The position numbers and the translations under genes are program-made. A DNA stretch of 64,000 nucleotides from CAVYHX01 sp963768415 (GTDB lineage: Bacteria; Pseudomonadota; Gammaproteobacteria; UBA9214): NCBI GenBank assembly GCA_963768415.1, contig CAVYHX010000017.1:1-64000 (forward strand), read 5' to 3'. The notes under the pieces were generated by a model. The model was given only the letters and a program-made list of their open reading frames with translations, was not told where the DNA came from and searched no databases. This document shows positions 35,475 to 47,810 of this stretch, piece by piece. The first letter of the stretch is position 1, and each line of letters starts with the position of its first letter.

Positions 35475-35978
35475 CTAGAACATCAGCTTTTCTTCAATCG
35501 CATCGATCCCTGCCTGGGCGCACTTTTGATCTTCAGCGCCACCGGGTGCGCCCGAGACGCCCACGGCACCCACCAGCGTGCCCGCGGCTGTTACCGGGAT
35601 CCCGCCACCGATCATCATGGCATCGTTGACAAAGCGCACGCCGGACTGGCGCTTGCCGGCCTGCGTCTCTTCCATCATTGTCAGCGTATCGGTACGAAAA
35701 CTGGCGGCGGTCCAGGCCTTGCGCCGGGCGGTATCCGGGGTATGTGCACCGGCCAGCTGGTCACGCAGGACCACCTGGACAACGCCTGCGCGGTCCACGA
35801 CAGCCACCGCCACCTGAAAGCCGGCGGCCCTGCAGGCCTTGAGGGTTGCCTGTGCGAGTTCCAGGGCAAGGTCCGGCTTCAGGGCTTTGAATGTGGCGAG
35901 GGCCTCTTCCTCGGCGGATGCGCTGGCGGCAGTCAGGCTGGCGAGACACAGACAGATCACTTGCAGTGTGGTTTTCAT
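35475..35978 (-). CDS. Exported GlcG/HbpS-family heme-binding protein
   Basis: 167 residues with a signal peptide ending near AASASA. Domain features: LKACRAAGFQVAVAVVDRAG, ARRKAWTAASFRTDT, FVNDAMMIGGGIPVTAAG and GAVGVSGAPGGAEDQKCAQA. HbpS-type proteins bind heme or cobalamin. Periplasmic here. It is convergent with the PPK2 gene. Confidence 0.9.
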   Translation of the reverse strand: MKTTLQVICLCLASLTAASASAEEEALATFKALKPDLALELAQATLKACRAAGFQVAVAVVDRAGVVQVVLRDQLAGAHTPDTARRKAWTAASFRTDTLTMMEETQAGKRQSGVRFVNDAMMIGGGIPVTAAGTLVGAVGVSGAPGGAEDQKCAQAGIDAIEEKLMF

Positions 35979-36226
35979 AGGTTCTATTCCTTACTCGGGG
36001 TCAAGGTCATGGGTTTGAGGTGCTGACATTATATACGCATTCACGCCGGTATCCATGTGGTGTTGCACCATGCAAATCAAGCGTTTGTCCCGCAGCATTT
36101 TTACATGACAGCTCGCAGAATTGACCTGGATCAACGTGTATTTGCGGACCTTGTGCAAGACTCCTGCTGAAATTTTGATGGCCACGTCCCGGCAGCCGGC
36201 CGGGCACTGTGTACAGGAGACAGGCA

Positions 36227-37498
36227 ATGGCACATGTTGTGATACTTGGCGCAGGCACTGGCGGTATGCCGGCTGCCTATGAAATGCGTGATGTCCTCGG
36301 TAATGATCACAAGATCACGGTGGTGAACAGATCAGAATCGTTTCAGTTTGTCCCTTCGAATCCCTGGGCGGCAGTGGGCTGGCGTGAGCGCAGTGATATC
36401 ACCTTTCCGATAGAACCGTACCTGAAGAAACGCAACATCGATTTTATTGCCGGTAATGTTGTGCGCATCGATCCTGGCGGGAATCAGCTCACTTTCGATA
36501 ATGACACCCGGCTTGACTACGATTATCTGGTTATCACGACCGGTCCCAAACTTGCCTTTGAGGAAGTTCCGGGCTCCGGCCCAGAGGGCGGTCATACCGT
36601 TTCGGTGTGTACCATCGACCATGCGGAACAGGCCAGGGCGGGTTATGAAAAACTGCTCGAGAATCCCGGTCACGTGATTGTCGGTGCCATGCCGTTTGCC
36701 AGCTGTTTTGGACCGGCCTACGAGTTCGCCTTCATTCTCGATGCCGATTTGCGCAAGCGCAGGAAGCGGAACAAGGTACCCATGACCTTTGTAACCAGCG
36801 AGCCCTATATCGGCCATCTGGGTCTGGGTGGTGTGGGTGACTCGAAGGGGCTGCTGGAAAGCGAGTTGCGCAATCACGATATCAAGTGGATTACCAATGC
36901 GAAAGTAACGCAGGTAGATGCAGGCAGGATGTATGTGGACGAGCTCAATGCAGATGGTGAGGTAGCCAGGAAACATGAGCTGGAATTCGACTACTCGATG
37001 ATGTTGCCGGCGTTCAAGGGCGTGGACTGCGTTTCCGGTGTAGAAGGACTGTGCAATCCGCGCGGGTTTGTGATTGTGGATGAACACCAGCGTAATCCAA
37101 CCTACAGGAATATCTATTCAGCGGGTGTATGCATCGCAATACCACCCGTGGAGGCCACTCCGGTGCCGACCGGCGCGCCCAAGACGGGTTACATGATCGA
37201 GTCCATGGTAACGGCGCTTGTGCATAATATAAATGAGGATATCAACGGCAAGGAGCTCAGCCATACCGCCACCTGGAACGCAATCTGTCTTGCGGATATG
37301 GGTGATACCGGCGCCGCCTTCGTGGCGTTGCCGCAGATCCCGCCGCGGAATGTCGCCTGGATGAAAAAGGGAAAGTGGGTCCATTATGCGAAGATTGCCT
37401 TTGAGAAATACTTCATACGCAAGATGAAGAAGGGCACATCTGAACCGCTTTACGAGAAGTACATTCTCAAGTCACTGGGGATTGAAAAGCTGAATTGA
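36227..37498 (+). CDS. sqr: Sulfide:quinone oxidoreductase, type I
   Basis: 423 residues; membrane-associated FAD enzyme oxidising sulfide to polysulfide with electrons to quinone. FAD-binding VVILGAGTGGMPAAYEMRD opens the protein. The three redox-active cysteines expected for type I enzymes are present at C128 (SVCTIDHAEQ), C160 (FASCFGPAYEF) and C354 (TWNAICLADMGD). VEATPVPTGAPKTGYMIESM and the C-terminal amphipathic KIAFEKYFIRKMKKG also match the Acidithiobacillus enzyme closely. Start chosen at the ATG after GGAGACAGGC. Stand-alone gene. Confidence 0.95.
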   Translation: MAHVVILGAGTGGMPAAYEMRDVLGNDHKITVVNRSESFQFVPSNPWAAVGWRERSDITFPIEPYLKKRNIDFIAGNVVRIDPGGNQLTFDNDTRLDYDYLVITTGPKLAFEEVPGSGPEGGHTVSVCTIDHAEQARAGYEKLLENPGHVIVGAMPFASCFGPAYEFAFILDADLRKRRKRNKVPMTFVTSEPYIGHLGLGGVGDSKGLLESELRNHDIKWITNAKVTQVDAGRMYVDELNADGEVARKHELEFDYSMMLPAFKGVDCVSGVEGLCNPRGFVIVDEHQRNPTYRNIYSAGVCIAIPPVEATPVPTGAPKTGYMIESMVTALVHNINEDINGKELSHTATWNAICLADMGDTGAAFVALPQIPPRNVAWMKKGKWVHYAKIAFEKYFIRKMKKGTSEPLYEKYILKSLGIEKLN

Positions 37499-37576
37499 CT
37501 GCATTCGGGCAGGGTAATTCACGGGTAAGGGCGAGAGCACCCGAATAACCGCCGCGCAGTAATGCTGTGCCGCGGC

Positions 37577-39736
37577 TTATTTGTCGTCGGTTTCGATAAT
37601 CCCGGCGAGGGCGGCTTCATCCTCGAAGTCGTGTGTGAGTTCCTTGGTGGGTTCCTGTACCAGGTTACCCTGGATGTAATCGATGCTGTATTGCCAGAGC
37701 ATGACCAGGCAATGGGCATCATCTACATGTTCCGCGATACACTGGGTATCGTTACTGCGGGCAAGATCGACGATGGCCTTCACCTTTTGCTGATTGTCCT
37801 TGCTGCTCGCAAGATTGTTGATCAGCGAGCCATCAATTTTCAGAAAATCGACGGCGAGGTATTTGATGATTTCGGGATTATTGGCGTAGCCAAAATGCTC
37901 AATGGTCACCTTGCAGCCAATGGCGCGCACAGCCCTGGAAAATGATTGTGTTTCGTGCGGCTTGTTTGCAGCAACCGATTCCGCAATTTCGAATATAATG
38001 GATTCGCCCGCCAGGTTGAACCGCTTCAGTTGCAGATCGATCCACTCCGGGAGTTTCGGATCAGTGAGTGTTTCACCCGACAGCTTGATGAAGAACGCTA
38101 TGTTTTCCTCTTCCTTGTGCTTGGCAGCCAGCATCTTGAAAGCTTTCTGGATTACCCGGCGGTCAATGTCCATGATGAGGGGCGATTTTTCCGCCAGCGC
38201 CAGGAACTGGCCGGGCAATATGACTTGACCATCCTCATCGAGGACGCGCAGCAGTACCTCGTAGTGCCCGCCAGACTTGCCATTCAGGCTGATGACGGGC
38301 TGGTAGACCAGGTAAAACCGGTCATCGTCAATGGTTTTCCTGACCATGTCATCCATTTTGTCTTCGACTTCACGGTCGATTTGCGCGTCTATGGTTGTGC
38401 TGTGGACATGGATCTGGTTGCCGCCGGATGTGCGGGCGAGTTCGCAGGCAAGATCCGCGCGCGAATGCGCATTCTGGGCATCCTTCACATGATCGTTGAT
38501 GACGCAGATGCCGATACTGCAGGTCGTGCTGACGGTTTGCTCGTCAATGGTCATGATACGTTTTTCTATCTTTGCGCGCAGGGTCTCGGCGAGCTGGTAT
38601 GCACCTTCCTTGTAGCTGTAGTTGTTCAGCACCGTAAATGTATAGTCGCCAAACCGGGCTAATGTGTTTTCGTGTCCGTAAATTTCCCTTATCAGTCCGG
38701 CAATATCGCTGATCAGGGTGTCACTGGCGATAATGCCGATCTTCTCGCGAATGGTCTTGAAGTTGTCAATCAGGATAAACGTGACCGCCTGGAATTTTCC
38801 GGATCTGGCGCTGGTGGTAATGTTCTCTTCCAGCACTTTCATGAAATACTGGCGATTGTAAAGCCCGGTAACCATGTCGTGGTGCCTGAGCGTATCCGGC
38901 GCTGACTTGGATATCGCGCGATCGTCGCTGGCGCGCACCGTGATCTGGGTGCAGAGCCTGTTGTCGATATTTGACTGCGGAAAATTCCATATCTGTTTCA
39001 GTCAGCTCTGCATCATCCTGAACCAGCTTGACCTTGAGCCTGGTAATGTCATGACTGGCGAACGGATTACGCAGCAACTTCGTGAGCAGTTCATTGTGGT
39101 GCAGATCAATCCAGTTCAGCAGCGGTGTGCCAATGATCTCTTCATCGTTATCAAAGCCAAGCAGGTTGCTGTATGCGCCGTTGGCATAGATATGATTGCC
39201 ATCATGGATATATGCGATGGCGTTGCGGCAGTCTTCCGTCAGGTCTGCACAGCGGGCTTCCTTTTCTCTCAGGGTATTTTCCAGTTCGTTGACCCTGTGC
39301 TGTAACTGGATAAGCTCGAACTCACGTTCCAGACGGCTGACCCGGCGCTGCAGCGAGGCGGACCTGAGTTGCCTTTTTGACCGTACGCAGCAGCTGTTCC
39401 GATTGTCCGTTCTGGACGATGGCAGCCGCACCGCAATTTTCAGCGGATGTCGCAGTGCGTTTCGTCAGCTTGCTGGCCATCACGATAACCGGAATTTCAA
39501 CACGTGTCCTGCGTGAGGAGGGCAGTCACGGATTCCAGGTCGGGCATGTTTTCGCCCTTGCCATACAGCACGATATCCGGTCTCGAGTCGACCAGGAATT
39601 CTTCCAGTTGTTCGATGCTGCCCGGCTGGAGCGACTCTACCGCATAGCCTGCCTCTATCAGGCCGTTGGCTTGAGCCTGGTACCGGTCCCTGATGCCTTC
39701 GATGATTAGAACCTGATGTGATGCCTTGTTGTCCAC
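37577..39736 (-). CDS. fimX: FimX-like REC-PAS-GGDEF-EAL protein (frameshifted)
   Basis: About 719 residues after repair. In order: a receiver-like domain (VLIIEGIRDRYQAQANGLIE), a coiled linker, a PAS domain (CRNAIAYIHDGNHIYANGAY), a GGDEF domain and an EAL domain. Both catalytic motifs are degenerate: the GGDEF loop reads RFGDYTF and EAL reads EVLLR, exactly as in FimX, which binds c-di-GMP and controls type IV pilus assembly rather than making or degrading it. GTG start at 39736 after GAGGTCG. Three extra bases, near 39498, 39375 and 38965, break the frame. Confidence 0.85.
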
Positions 39737-40033
39737 AGATCGACCTCGTTTGACACTGTCGCCGCATGCCTGCCATGAGCCACACCACGCAGCCGGCGGA
39801 ATAAAACCACGGATGACAATTTCTTCGGCAATTCCGGGGGAGTCTTTAGCACTCAATAAGGTATGTACCGGACAAGCGCGGTGACCAGGGCGCCCCGATC
39901 AGGTGTGTGGCACTGAATCGGGACTGATCCCGGCATGGCCCGGCACAGCGGGCGGCTGCGCCTGCCGGCCCTGCCGGAGCCGGGTCTCCAGGAAGCACCA
40001 GTTCAAGCTGTGTGCCATTCAGCCGAACAACGA

Positions 40034-41107
40034 ATGAGTAGCTCCGCGCTCCCCGGCTTGCAACCCGGGGATGAATTGATCACCAGGAATCAGATAGTGC
40101 AATCGACGAAAACCATGGCAGCGCCTTCGGCAGATGCGCAGGCAGACACATGCAGGCGCAAGCGTGTGTTCCAGATTCTCGAGTTGGCCCGGCCTGATGA
40201 CCGGATCAGCCGCTGGTTCGATATTTTTATCGTTCTATTTATCTCGATCAATATCCTGGCCATCATCCTTGGATCGGTGGGTTCACTGTATAGCCGGTAT
40301 GAACACCTGTTCTTCCGCTTCGAGATACTCTCCGTAGCGGTGTTCACTATCGAGTATCTGCTCAGGGTCTGGTCCAGTGTGGAACACCCCGGCGGAGACT
40401 ATGCGCAACCTCTCGCAGGCCGGTTGCGCTTTTCCCTGACCCCGATGGCGCTGGTTGACCTGATGGCCTTCCTGCCGTTCTACCTGGGTATGTTCTTCTC
40501 CCTGGACCTGCGCTTTCTCCGGGTCCTGCGGCTGGTGCGGATTTTCAAGCTGACCCGCTATTCCGCTGCGATGTCGATGTTACTGAATGTCCTGCAGGAT
40601 GAAGCACGGGCATTCGGCGCTGCTTTCTTCATCCTGGTGGTCATTATGACGTTCGCTGCCAGTGGAATTTATTTATTCGAGCACGAGGTACAACCCGACG
40701 CGTTCGGCAGTATCCCGGCGGCAATCTGGTGGGCCGTGGCGACCCTGACCACGGTTGGTTACGGTGATGTCACGCCGGTGACCGTGGGTGGCAAGGTATT
40801 CGGCAGTACTATCATGATTATCGGTGTCGGCATGGTGGCCTTGCCGGCGGGAATCCTGGCGTCCGCCTTTTCCGAACAGGTGCGCCTGCGTCGGGAGCAA
40901 TACGAGGACCTGGCTGAAGAGGCGCTGGGAGACGGCATCATCACCGCGCAGGAACAACTGGAGATGGAGCGTACCCGTATCGAGCTGGGATTAAGTGCAG
41001 AGGACGCCGGACAGATCTTTGCGCGTATCGCAAAGGAAGAGATTCACAGGAAAGGTGTCTGTCCGCATTGCCGCAAACCCCTGCAAAACAGGCGGCAGGG
41101 TGATTGA
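40034..41107 (+). CDS. Voltage-gated-type potassium channel
   Basis: About 357 residues. Six membrane segments; S4 carries spaced arginines (LDLRFLRVLRLVRIFKLTRY), and the pore has the selectivity filter TTVGYGD. A cytoplasmic helical tail (LAEEALGDGIITAQEQLEME) ends in CPHCRKPL, half of a zinc-ribbon-like motif. Kv-like bacterial channel. Start uncertain: ATGs at 39935, 40034 and 40115 all lack a clear ribosome site. Confidence 0.9.
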   Translation: MSSSALPGLQPGDELITRNQIVQSTKTMAAPSADAQADTCRRKRVFQILELARPDDRISRWFDIFIVLFISINILAIILGSVGSLYSRYEHLFFRFEILSVAVFTIEYLLRVWSSVEHPGGDYAQPLAGRLRFSLTPMALVDLMAFLPFYLGMFFSLDLRFLRVLRLVRIFKLTRYSAAMSMLLNVLQDEARAFGAAFFILVVIMTFAASGIYLFEHEVQPDAFGSIPAAIWWAVATLTTVGYGDVTPVTVGGKVFGSTIMIIGVGMVALPAGILASAFSEQVRLRREQYEDLAEEALGDGIITAQEQLEMERTRIELGLSAEDAGQIFARIAKEEIHRKGVCPHCRKPLQNRRQGD

Positions 41108-41120
41108 CTAAACCGTCCGG

Positions 41121-42466
41121 CTAACGTTTCGTAATCCAGGCGCCATCAATACCCGGTTGCCGGTTCAGGTCGTCGGCCCCGGTCAATGCCGCGATCTTGG
41201 TGCGGTATCCGCGTACCCGGACACGATGCATGGTTGCCCCGTCGACATTGACAGTTTGCAATTCCGCAGCGATACCCTGGTCCCTGAATCCCGCCAGCAT
41301 CCGCCGTGCAATCTTTTTACTCGAGTAGGAACCGAGCACAACCGACCAGCGGCCTGGCCGTGGCCGGACGGGTTTATCTGCGCTTGCGCTCTGTTGTGGT
41401 GGGGCCTGCAGGGCAGGCGCAGGAGCCGCCTGTTGCGGTGACTTTCAGGGCAGGCGCGGGGGCCGCCTGTTGCGGCGGGACTTTCAGGGCAGGCGCGGGG
41501 GCCGCCTGTTGCGGTGGGACTTGCAGGGCAGGTGCGGGATCAGTCTGCTTGGCTGGTGCAGCATCCTGATTCCGTGCCGGCACCGTTGCCGATATCGGGA
41601 TGAGCGGCGATGCCCCGGGATCATGGCGCAGGATAATGCCGGTATTGGTCCGGGTGGAATTGCCGCCGGCCGCCGGGGCGGGGAGTATATTCGGTGTGAC
41701 TGCTATGGCCGGCGGCACCTGCTCCCAGGGTGATGTGAACCTGTCGCCGTGACCGGCGAGGGGTGCGGGTAATGCTGTACTGAACGCGGTGGCGGCCGGC
41801 GGAACGGCGGTGCTGACAGCCTGCCCGGCAGGTGCCCGGGGCAGTGGCAGCGCGAGTGTGCGCGTGCCGCTGTCGCCGGGGAACACACCCGCGACGGTTA
41901 TCGGGGCAATTGGTGCTTCAGTGTTGTCAGCGAAGGCCGGCGCTGATTCATATTCAGGCAGTGCTGCGAGATCAGTAACAGCAGCATCATGGCCGGTTGA
42001 TTTCCCGCTGGTCAGCGGGTCAGCCGGTCTTTGCACCCGGCCCGCCAGAATCCCGGCCAGGTGATCATCCGCGGGTAGCGGTGTGCCGCCCGAGACGGCG
42101 GAATTAGTCCGGTGGCATCACGGCATCGTTCTGGATGGACGCCAGCTGTTCGTCTGGCTGTCTGGTGAGGTATATGCCTGCTGTGCCGGCCAGCAACGCT
42201 ACCAGCGAGAACACCACGAGAGCGGTGGCAACCCCCCCGCCCGAGCGCTGTACGGCACGCAAATGCATGTTGTCCTGTGACCTGTGCTGCCGGGTCTGGA
42301 GATCGTTCGAGGCGCGGGTATAGTCAATGACGCTTTCCACCGCAATGGCCGGGGGCATATTCCCATCATCCCATGACCCCCAGGGTCCTGCCCCGAAACC
42401 GGCGGCTCCCTCCGCGTGCATCTTCTGTCTGAATGCGATCAAATCCTCTTTATCGGCAAGGGGCAT
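41121..42466 (-). CDS. Membrane-anchored SPOR-domain protein (frameshifted)
   Basis: About 447 residues after repair. Cytoplasmic N terminus (MPLADKEDLIAFRQKMHAEG), one membrane helix (VATALVVFSLVALLAGTAGI), a long Pro/Ala-rich periplasmic linker with a 13-residue tandem repeat (PPQQAAPAPALKV), and a C-terminal SPOR domain (WSVVLGSYSSKKIARRML ... MHRVRVRGY) that binds denuded septal peptidoglycan. Extra bases near 42102 and 41443 split it into three frames. Likely cell-division or envelope role. Confidence 0.85.
41400..41540. repeat. 39-bp in-gene tandem repeat
   Basis: Three to four near-identical 39-base units (GGGCAGGCGCGGGGGCCGCC...) encode the PPQQAAPAPALKV repeats of the SPOR protein. 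Confidence 0.85.
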
Positions 42467-42665
42467 TGACTGATTCCTTAGCTGGTTGCGACCGGGGTAT
42501 CTGCTGGTGGCCGATAGTAACCTGACTGGCAGAAAAACTCACCGCAAAGACGCAAGAAAATTATGCCGCATGCGCCCGGTCCGGCAACTCCTGTGGCTGA
42601 ATCTCCCAAACGAGGATTTCCTGTAACAACTGCTGTGTACCTCCCGCGCCTGCGGGTGGCAACGG

Positions 42666-44340
<1,675 letters not shown>

Positions 44341-44859
44341 AGTGAATGCTGCTCCGGCTCGACTGACGATGGACGCACATTATAGGCGCGGCAGATTATC
44401 GGGCAAGCTGCCGCTCTCGTAATAAACAGCGTTAGCAATATGTATCAAGTCGATGAGCTGGAAGGGTTATACAAACAGTCACTAGTCTGCAGTCGCCGGC
44501 AATTGCTCCCTGCGTTGTCTTGGGCGTCTGCTATTGGTGCACCGGTCAGATGCATTCAGATGTGGGTTGGGCGCAGCGTAGTGTGGACGCTGTACAGGGA
44601 AGTACGAGTGTCACGGAGCGCATGGATGCGCGGGAGTGACCGCAGGCAAGGGGCGTGAGCAGGATGCGCAAGCTTTGCCCAACCTGCAAGGCTTTGAGAT
44701 CCATCACAGCGGGTTGCGGCCGGGAGTTCTGCCCTATAATATTTATGAAGAATATATTATAACTATATGTAATTAAATATAAATAACAGGTGTCGACAGG
44801 GTCGCGCAAGCATGAATGCTATGGTTGCTGCATCTTGCCACCCGGGAGTGTTTCAGTTC
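44341..44859. other. Intergenic stretch with GTTGGGC-type repeat
   Basis: No gene seen. It contains GGGTTGGGCGCAGCGTAG (about 44564) and an inverted GCTTTGCCCAACC (about 44671), arms of a common intergenic repeat; a similar arm is at 49767. An AT-rich patch precedes the HDAC-like gene. Confidence 0.55.
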
Positions 44860-45810
44860 ATGACAGCTCAGACCTGTGTATATATTGGCGCCGAACTGGC
44901 CGCGTATGGTTTCGGGGATGGGCATCCATTCGGGCCGGATCGGCTCGATGCATTCTGGCACCATGCCCGGTCAGCAGGGTCTGGAAAATCAGGTCACTGT
45001 GCGCGTACCCGTCACGGTCAACCGGGAAGCCATTGAACGTTTTCACACGCCTGCGTATGTCGACCGCGTCATCGCGCAGACACGGACGGGTGCGGGATAT
45101 CTGGATTGCGGTGACACGCCGGCATACCCGGGTATCTACGAAGCGGCCTGCTATGTGGCGGGCAGCGTTCTGGATGCGATCGAGCGCCTGCTGTCCGGTG
45201 GGTGCCAGTACGCCTTTGTGCCGATTGCCGGGCTGCATCATGCCCGGCGTGACAGTGCCGCCGGGTTTTGCGTGTTCAATGACTGCGGTATCGCGATTGA
45301 AACGCTGCGCCGCGTGCATGGCCTGCAGCGCATCGCCTATGTCGATATCGATGCCCACCATGGTGATGGCGTTTTTTACAGCTTTGAAGAGGACCCGGCA
45401 GTACTCATTGCCGACCTGCACGAGGACGGGCATTACCTGTATCCGGGTACCGGCACGGCGGCGGAGACGGGACGGGGAGCGGCCCGGGGAACCAAGCTCA
45501 ATATCCCCATGCCGCCCGGCGGCCGACGATGACGCGTTCTCTGGCGGCCTGGGAGACGGTTGAGGCCTTTCTCGATGCACGGCGGCCGGAGTTCATCCTG
45601 TTTCAATGCGGCGCGGACAGTATTGCCGGCGATCCCATCACCCACCTGCGCTATACCCCGCAGGCCCACCGGCATGCCGCGCAGCGCCTGTGCCGGCTGG
45701 CCGCGCGGCACTGTCCCGGCCGCTTGCTGGCGCTGGGCGGCGGTGGCTACGACCGCGGGAATCTGGCGCTGGCATGGACGGCCGTACTCGAGGCATTGAT
45801 TGCCGGCTGA
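44860..45810 (+). CDS. Histone deacetylase-superfamily hydrolase, AcuC-like (frameshifted)
   Basis: About 316 residues after repair. MTAQTCVYIGAELAAYGFGD opens the protein. Zinc-site and catalytic blocks: GLHHARRDSAAGFCVFND, VDIDAHHGDGVFY, YPGTGTAAETG, QCGADSIAGDP and LALGGGGYDRGNLA. The family deacetylates acetyl-lysine, acetylpolyamines or acetoin-pathway targets; substrate here is unknown. Single extra bases near 44967, 45518 and 45539 split the frame. Confidence 0.85.
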
Positions 45811-45932
45811 CAACCCTGCTGAAGCTGGGGTTATTTATCAGATCTGGTTCGCAACACCCTGTGAGTTGGGCTATTATCCCGATCACTGACACACCGGACA
45901 TTTCCTGTCCCGATTCATTCGAGTGAGCTGAC

Positions 45933-47195
45933 ATGTTTGATAAAGATATGCATATCGCCGGTTATGACGACGAACTCTGGAATGCCATCCAGGGGGAACG
46001 CCAGCGCCAGGAAGACCACATCGAGCTGATTGCCTCGGAGAATTACGCCAGCCCGCGGGTGCTGGAGGCGCAGGGGTCGGTGCTGACCAACAAATATGCG
46101 GAAGGTTATCCCGGCAAGCGCTATTACGGTGGCTGCGAATATCGTCGATATCGCCGAGCAGCTGGCGATCGATCGGGCCAAGGCGCTGTTCAAAGCCGAT
46201 TTCGCCAATGTCCAGCCGCACTCCGGCTCACAGGCCAATGCCGCGGTGTACCTGGCCCTGCTGCAGCCGGGCGATACCATTCTCGGCATGAGCCTCGCAG
46301 ACGGCGGTCACCTGACGCACGGCTCCAAGGTGAATTTCTCCGGGAAATTATTCAAGGCGGTGCAGTATGGCCTGAATCCCGAAACCGGCGTGATCGATTA
46401 CGACCAGGTGGAGGCGCTTGCGCACCAGCACATCCCGAAGATGATCGTGGCGGGTTTTTCCGCCTATTCGCTGCAGGTCGACTGGGAGCGCTTTCGTAGT
46501 ATCGCCGACAGCATCGGTGCCTATCTGTTCGTGGACATGGCGCATGTTGCCGGATTGATCGCGGCGGGATCTCTATCCCAGCCCCGTCAACATCGCGGAT
46601 GTCACTACCACGACGACACACAAGACCCTGCGCGGACCGCGTGGCGGCCTGATCCTGGCGCGTTCCGATGATGCCATCGAGAAGAAACTCAACTCGCTGG
46701 TCTTTCCCGGTACCCAGGGTGGCCCGCTGATGCACGTGATTGCCGCCAAGGCGGTCGCACTCAAGGAAGCCATGGAGCCGTCCTTCAGGGATCTATCAGC
46801 AGCAGGTGTTGCATAATGCGCGCAAGATGGCGGCCGTTATCATGGAGCGCGGCTACAAGGTGGTGTCCGGCGGGACCGATGATCACCTGTTTCTGGTGGA
46901 CCTGATTGACAAGGGACTCACCGGTAAACAGGTCGATGCGGCGCTGGATTCCGCCAATATCACGGTCAACAAGAATGCCGTGCCCAACGATCCGCAATCG
47001 CCGTTTGTGACCAGTGGCATCCGCGTCGGCACGCCGGCGATTACCACGCGTGGTCTCGGGGAGGAGGAGGCGGGCGACCTCGCCGGCTGGATGTGCGACA
47101 TCATGGACGACAGCAACAATCAGGATGTTATCGAATCGGTGCGCAGCAAGGTGCTCGAATTATGCAAGCGCTTTCCTGTCTACGAGTCCGTTTGA
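45933..47195 (+). CDS. glyA: Serine hydroxymethyltransferase (frameshifted)
   Basis: Interconverts serine plus tetrahydrofolate with glycine plus methylene-THF, using PLP. IELIASENYASPRVLEAQGS, NKYAEGYPGKRYYGGCEY, then DIAEQLAIDRAKALF, NVQPHSGSQANAAVYLAL, VDMAHVAGLIAAG, the PLP lysine in TTTHKTLRGPRGG, and NAVPNDPQSPFVTSGIRVG. Three extra bases (near 46143, 46568 and 46786) break it; repaired length of about 420 is normal. nrdR follows 18 bases after the stop. Confidence 0.95.
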
Positions 47196-47213
47196 GCGAT
47201 CCACTGGCCAATC

Positions 47214-47714
47214 ATGCATTGCCCTTTTTGCGGAGAACTGGATACCAAGGTAATCGACTCGCGGCTTGCCAACGAAGGTACGCAGGTGCGCCGGCGGCGT
47301 GAATGCGTTGCCTGCAGTGAACGCTTTACCACCTTCGAGTCGGCGGAGCTGGTGATGCCGCGCATCATCAAGAGTAATGGTGCGCGCGAGCCCTTTAATG
47401 AGAAGAAGATGACGGCAGGCATGATGCGGGCGCTGGAGAAGCGACCGGTGCAGCTGGAAAATGTCGATGCTGCCATCAGCCGTATAGAACATCGACTGCG
47501 TGCCAGCGGAGAGCGCGAAGTGGCGTCGCGCCAGCTGGGCGAATGGGTCATGAATGAGTTGCGTGCACTCGACCAGGTGGCCTATGTGCGGTTTGCTTCC
47601 GTGTACCGGAGTTTCGAGGACGTCAACGCATTTCGGGAAGAGGTCGAGCGCCTGGAAAACGAACCGACCGCACAGGACCATAAAGACCAGATATCGCTGC
47701 TACCGGAGGAATAG
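47214..47714 (+). CDS. nrdR: Transcriptional repressor NrdR
   Basis: 166 residues. Zinc ribbon CPFCGELDTKVIDSR ... CVACSERFTTFE, then an ATP-cone domain (IIKSNGAREPFNEKKMTAGM). Senses ATP/dATP and represses ribonucleotide reductase genes. Located between glyA and the riboflavin genes, the usual gammaproteobacterial place. Confidence 0.97.
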   Translation: MHCPFCGELDTKVIDSRLANEGTQVRRRRECVACSERFTTFESAELVMPRIIKSNGAREPFNEKKMTAGMMRALEKRPVQLENVDAAISRIEHRLRASGEREVASRQLGEWVMNELRALDQVAYVRFASVYRSFEDVNAFREEVERLENEPTAQDHKDQISLLPEE

Positions 47715-47810
47715 TCCAGGTTATGACGTGTATGGGTGCTGGCGCAACATCCTGCATGCCTGAGACCGGACTGCCCCTGCCCGCGGTTACCGCTTGCTTC
47801 CCGAGACATC

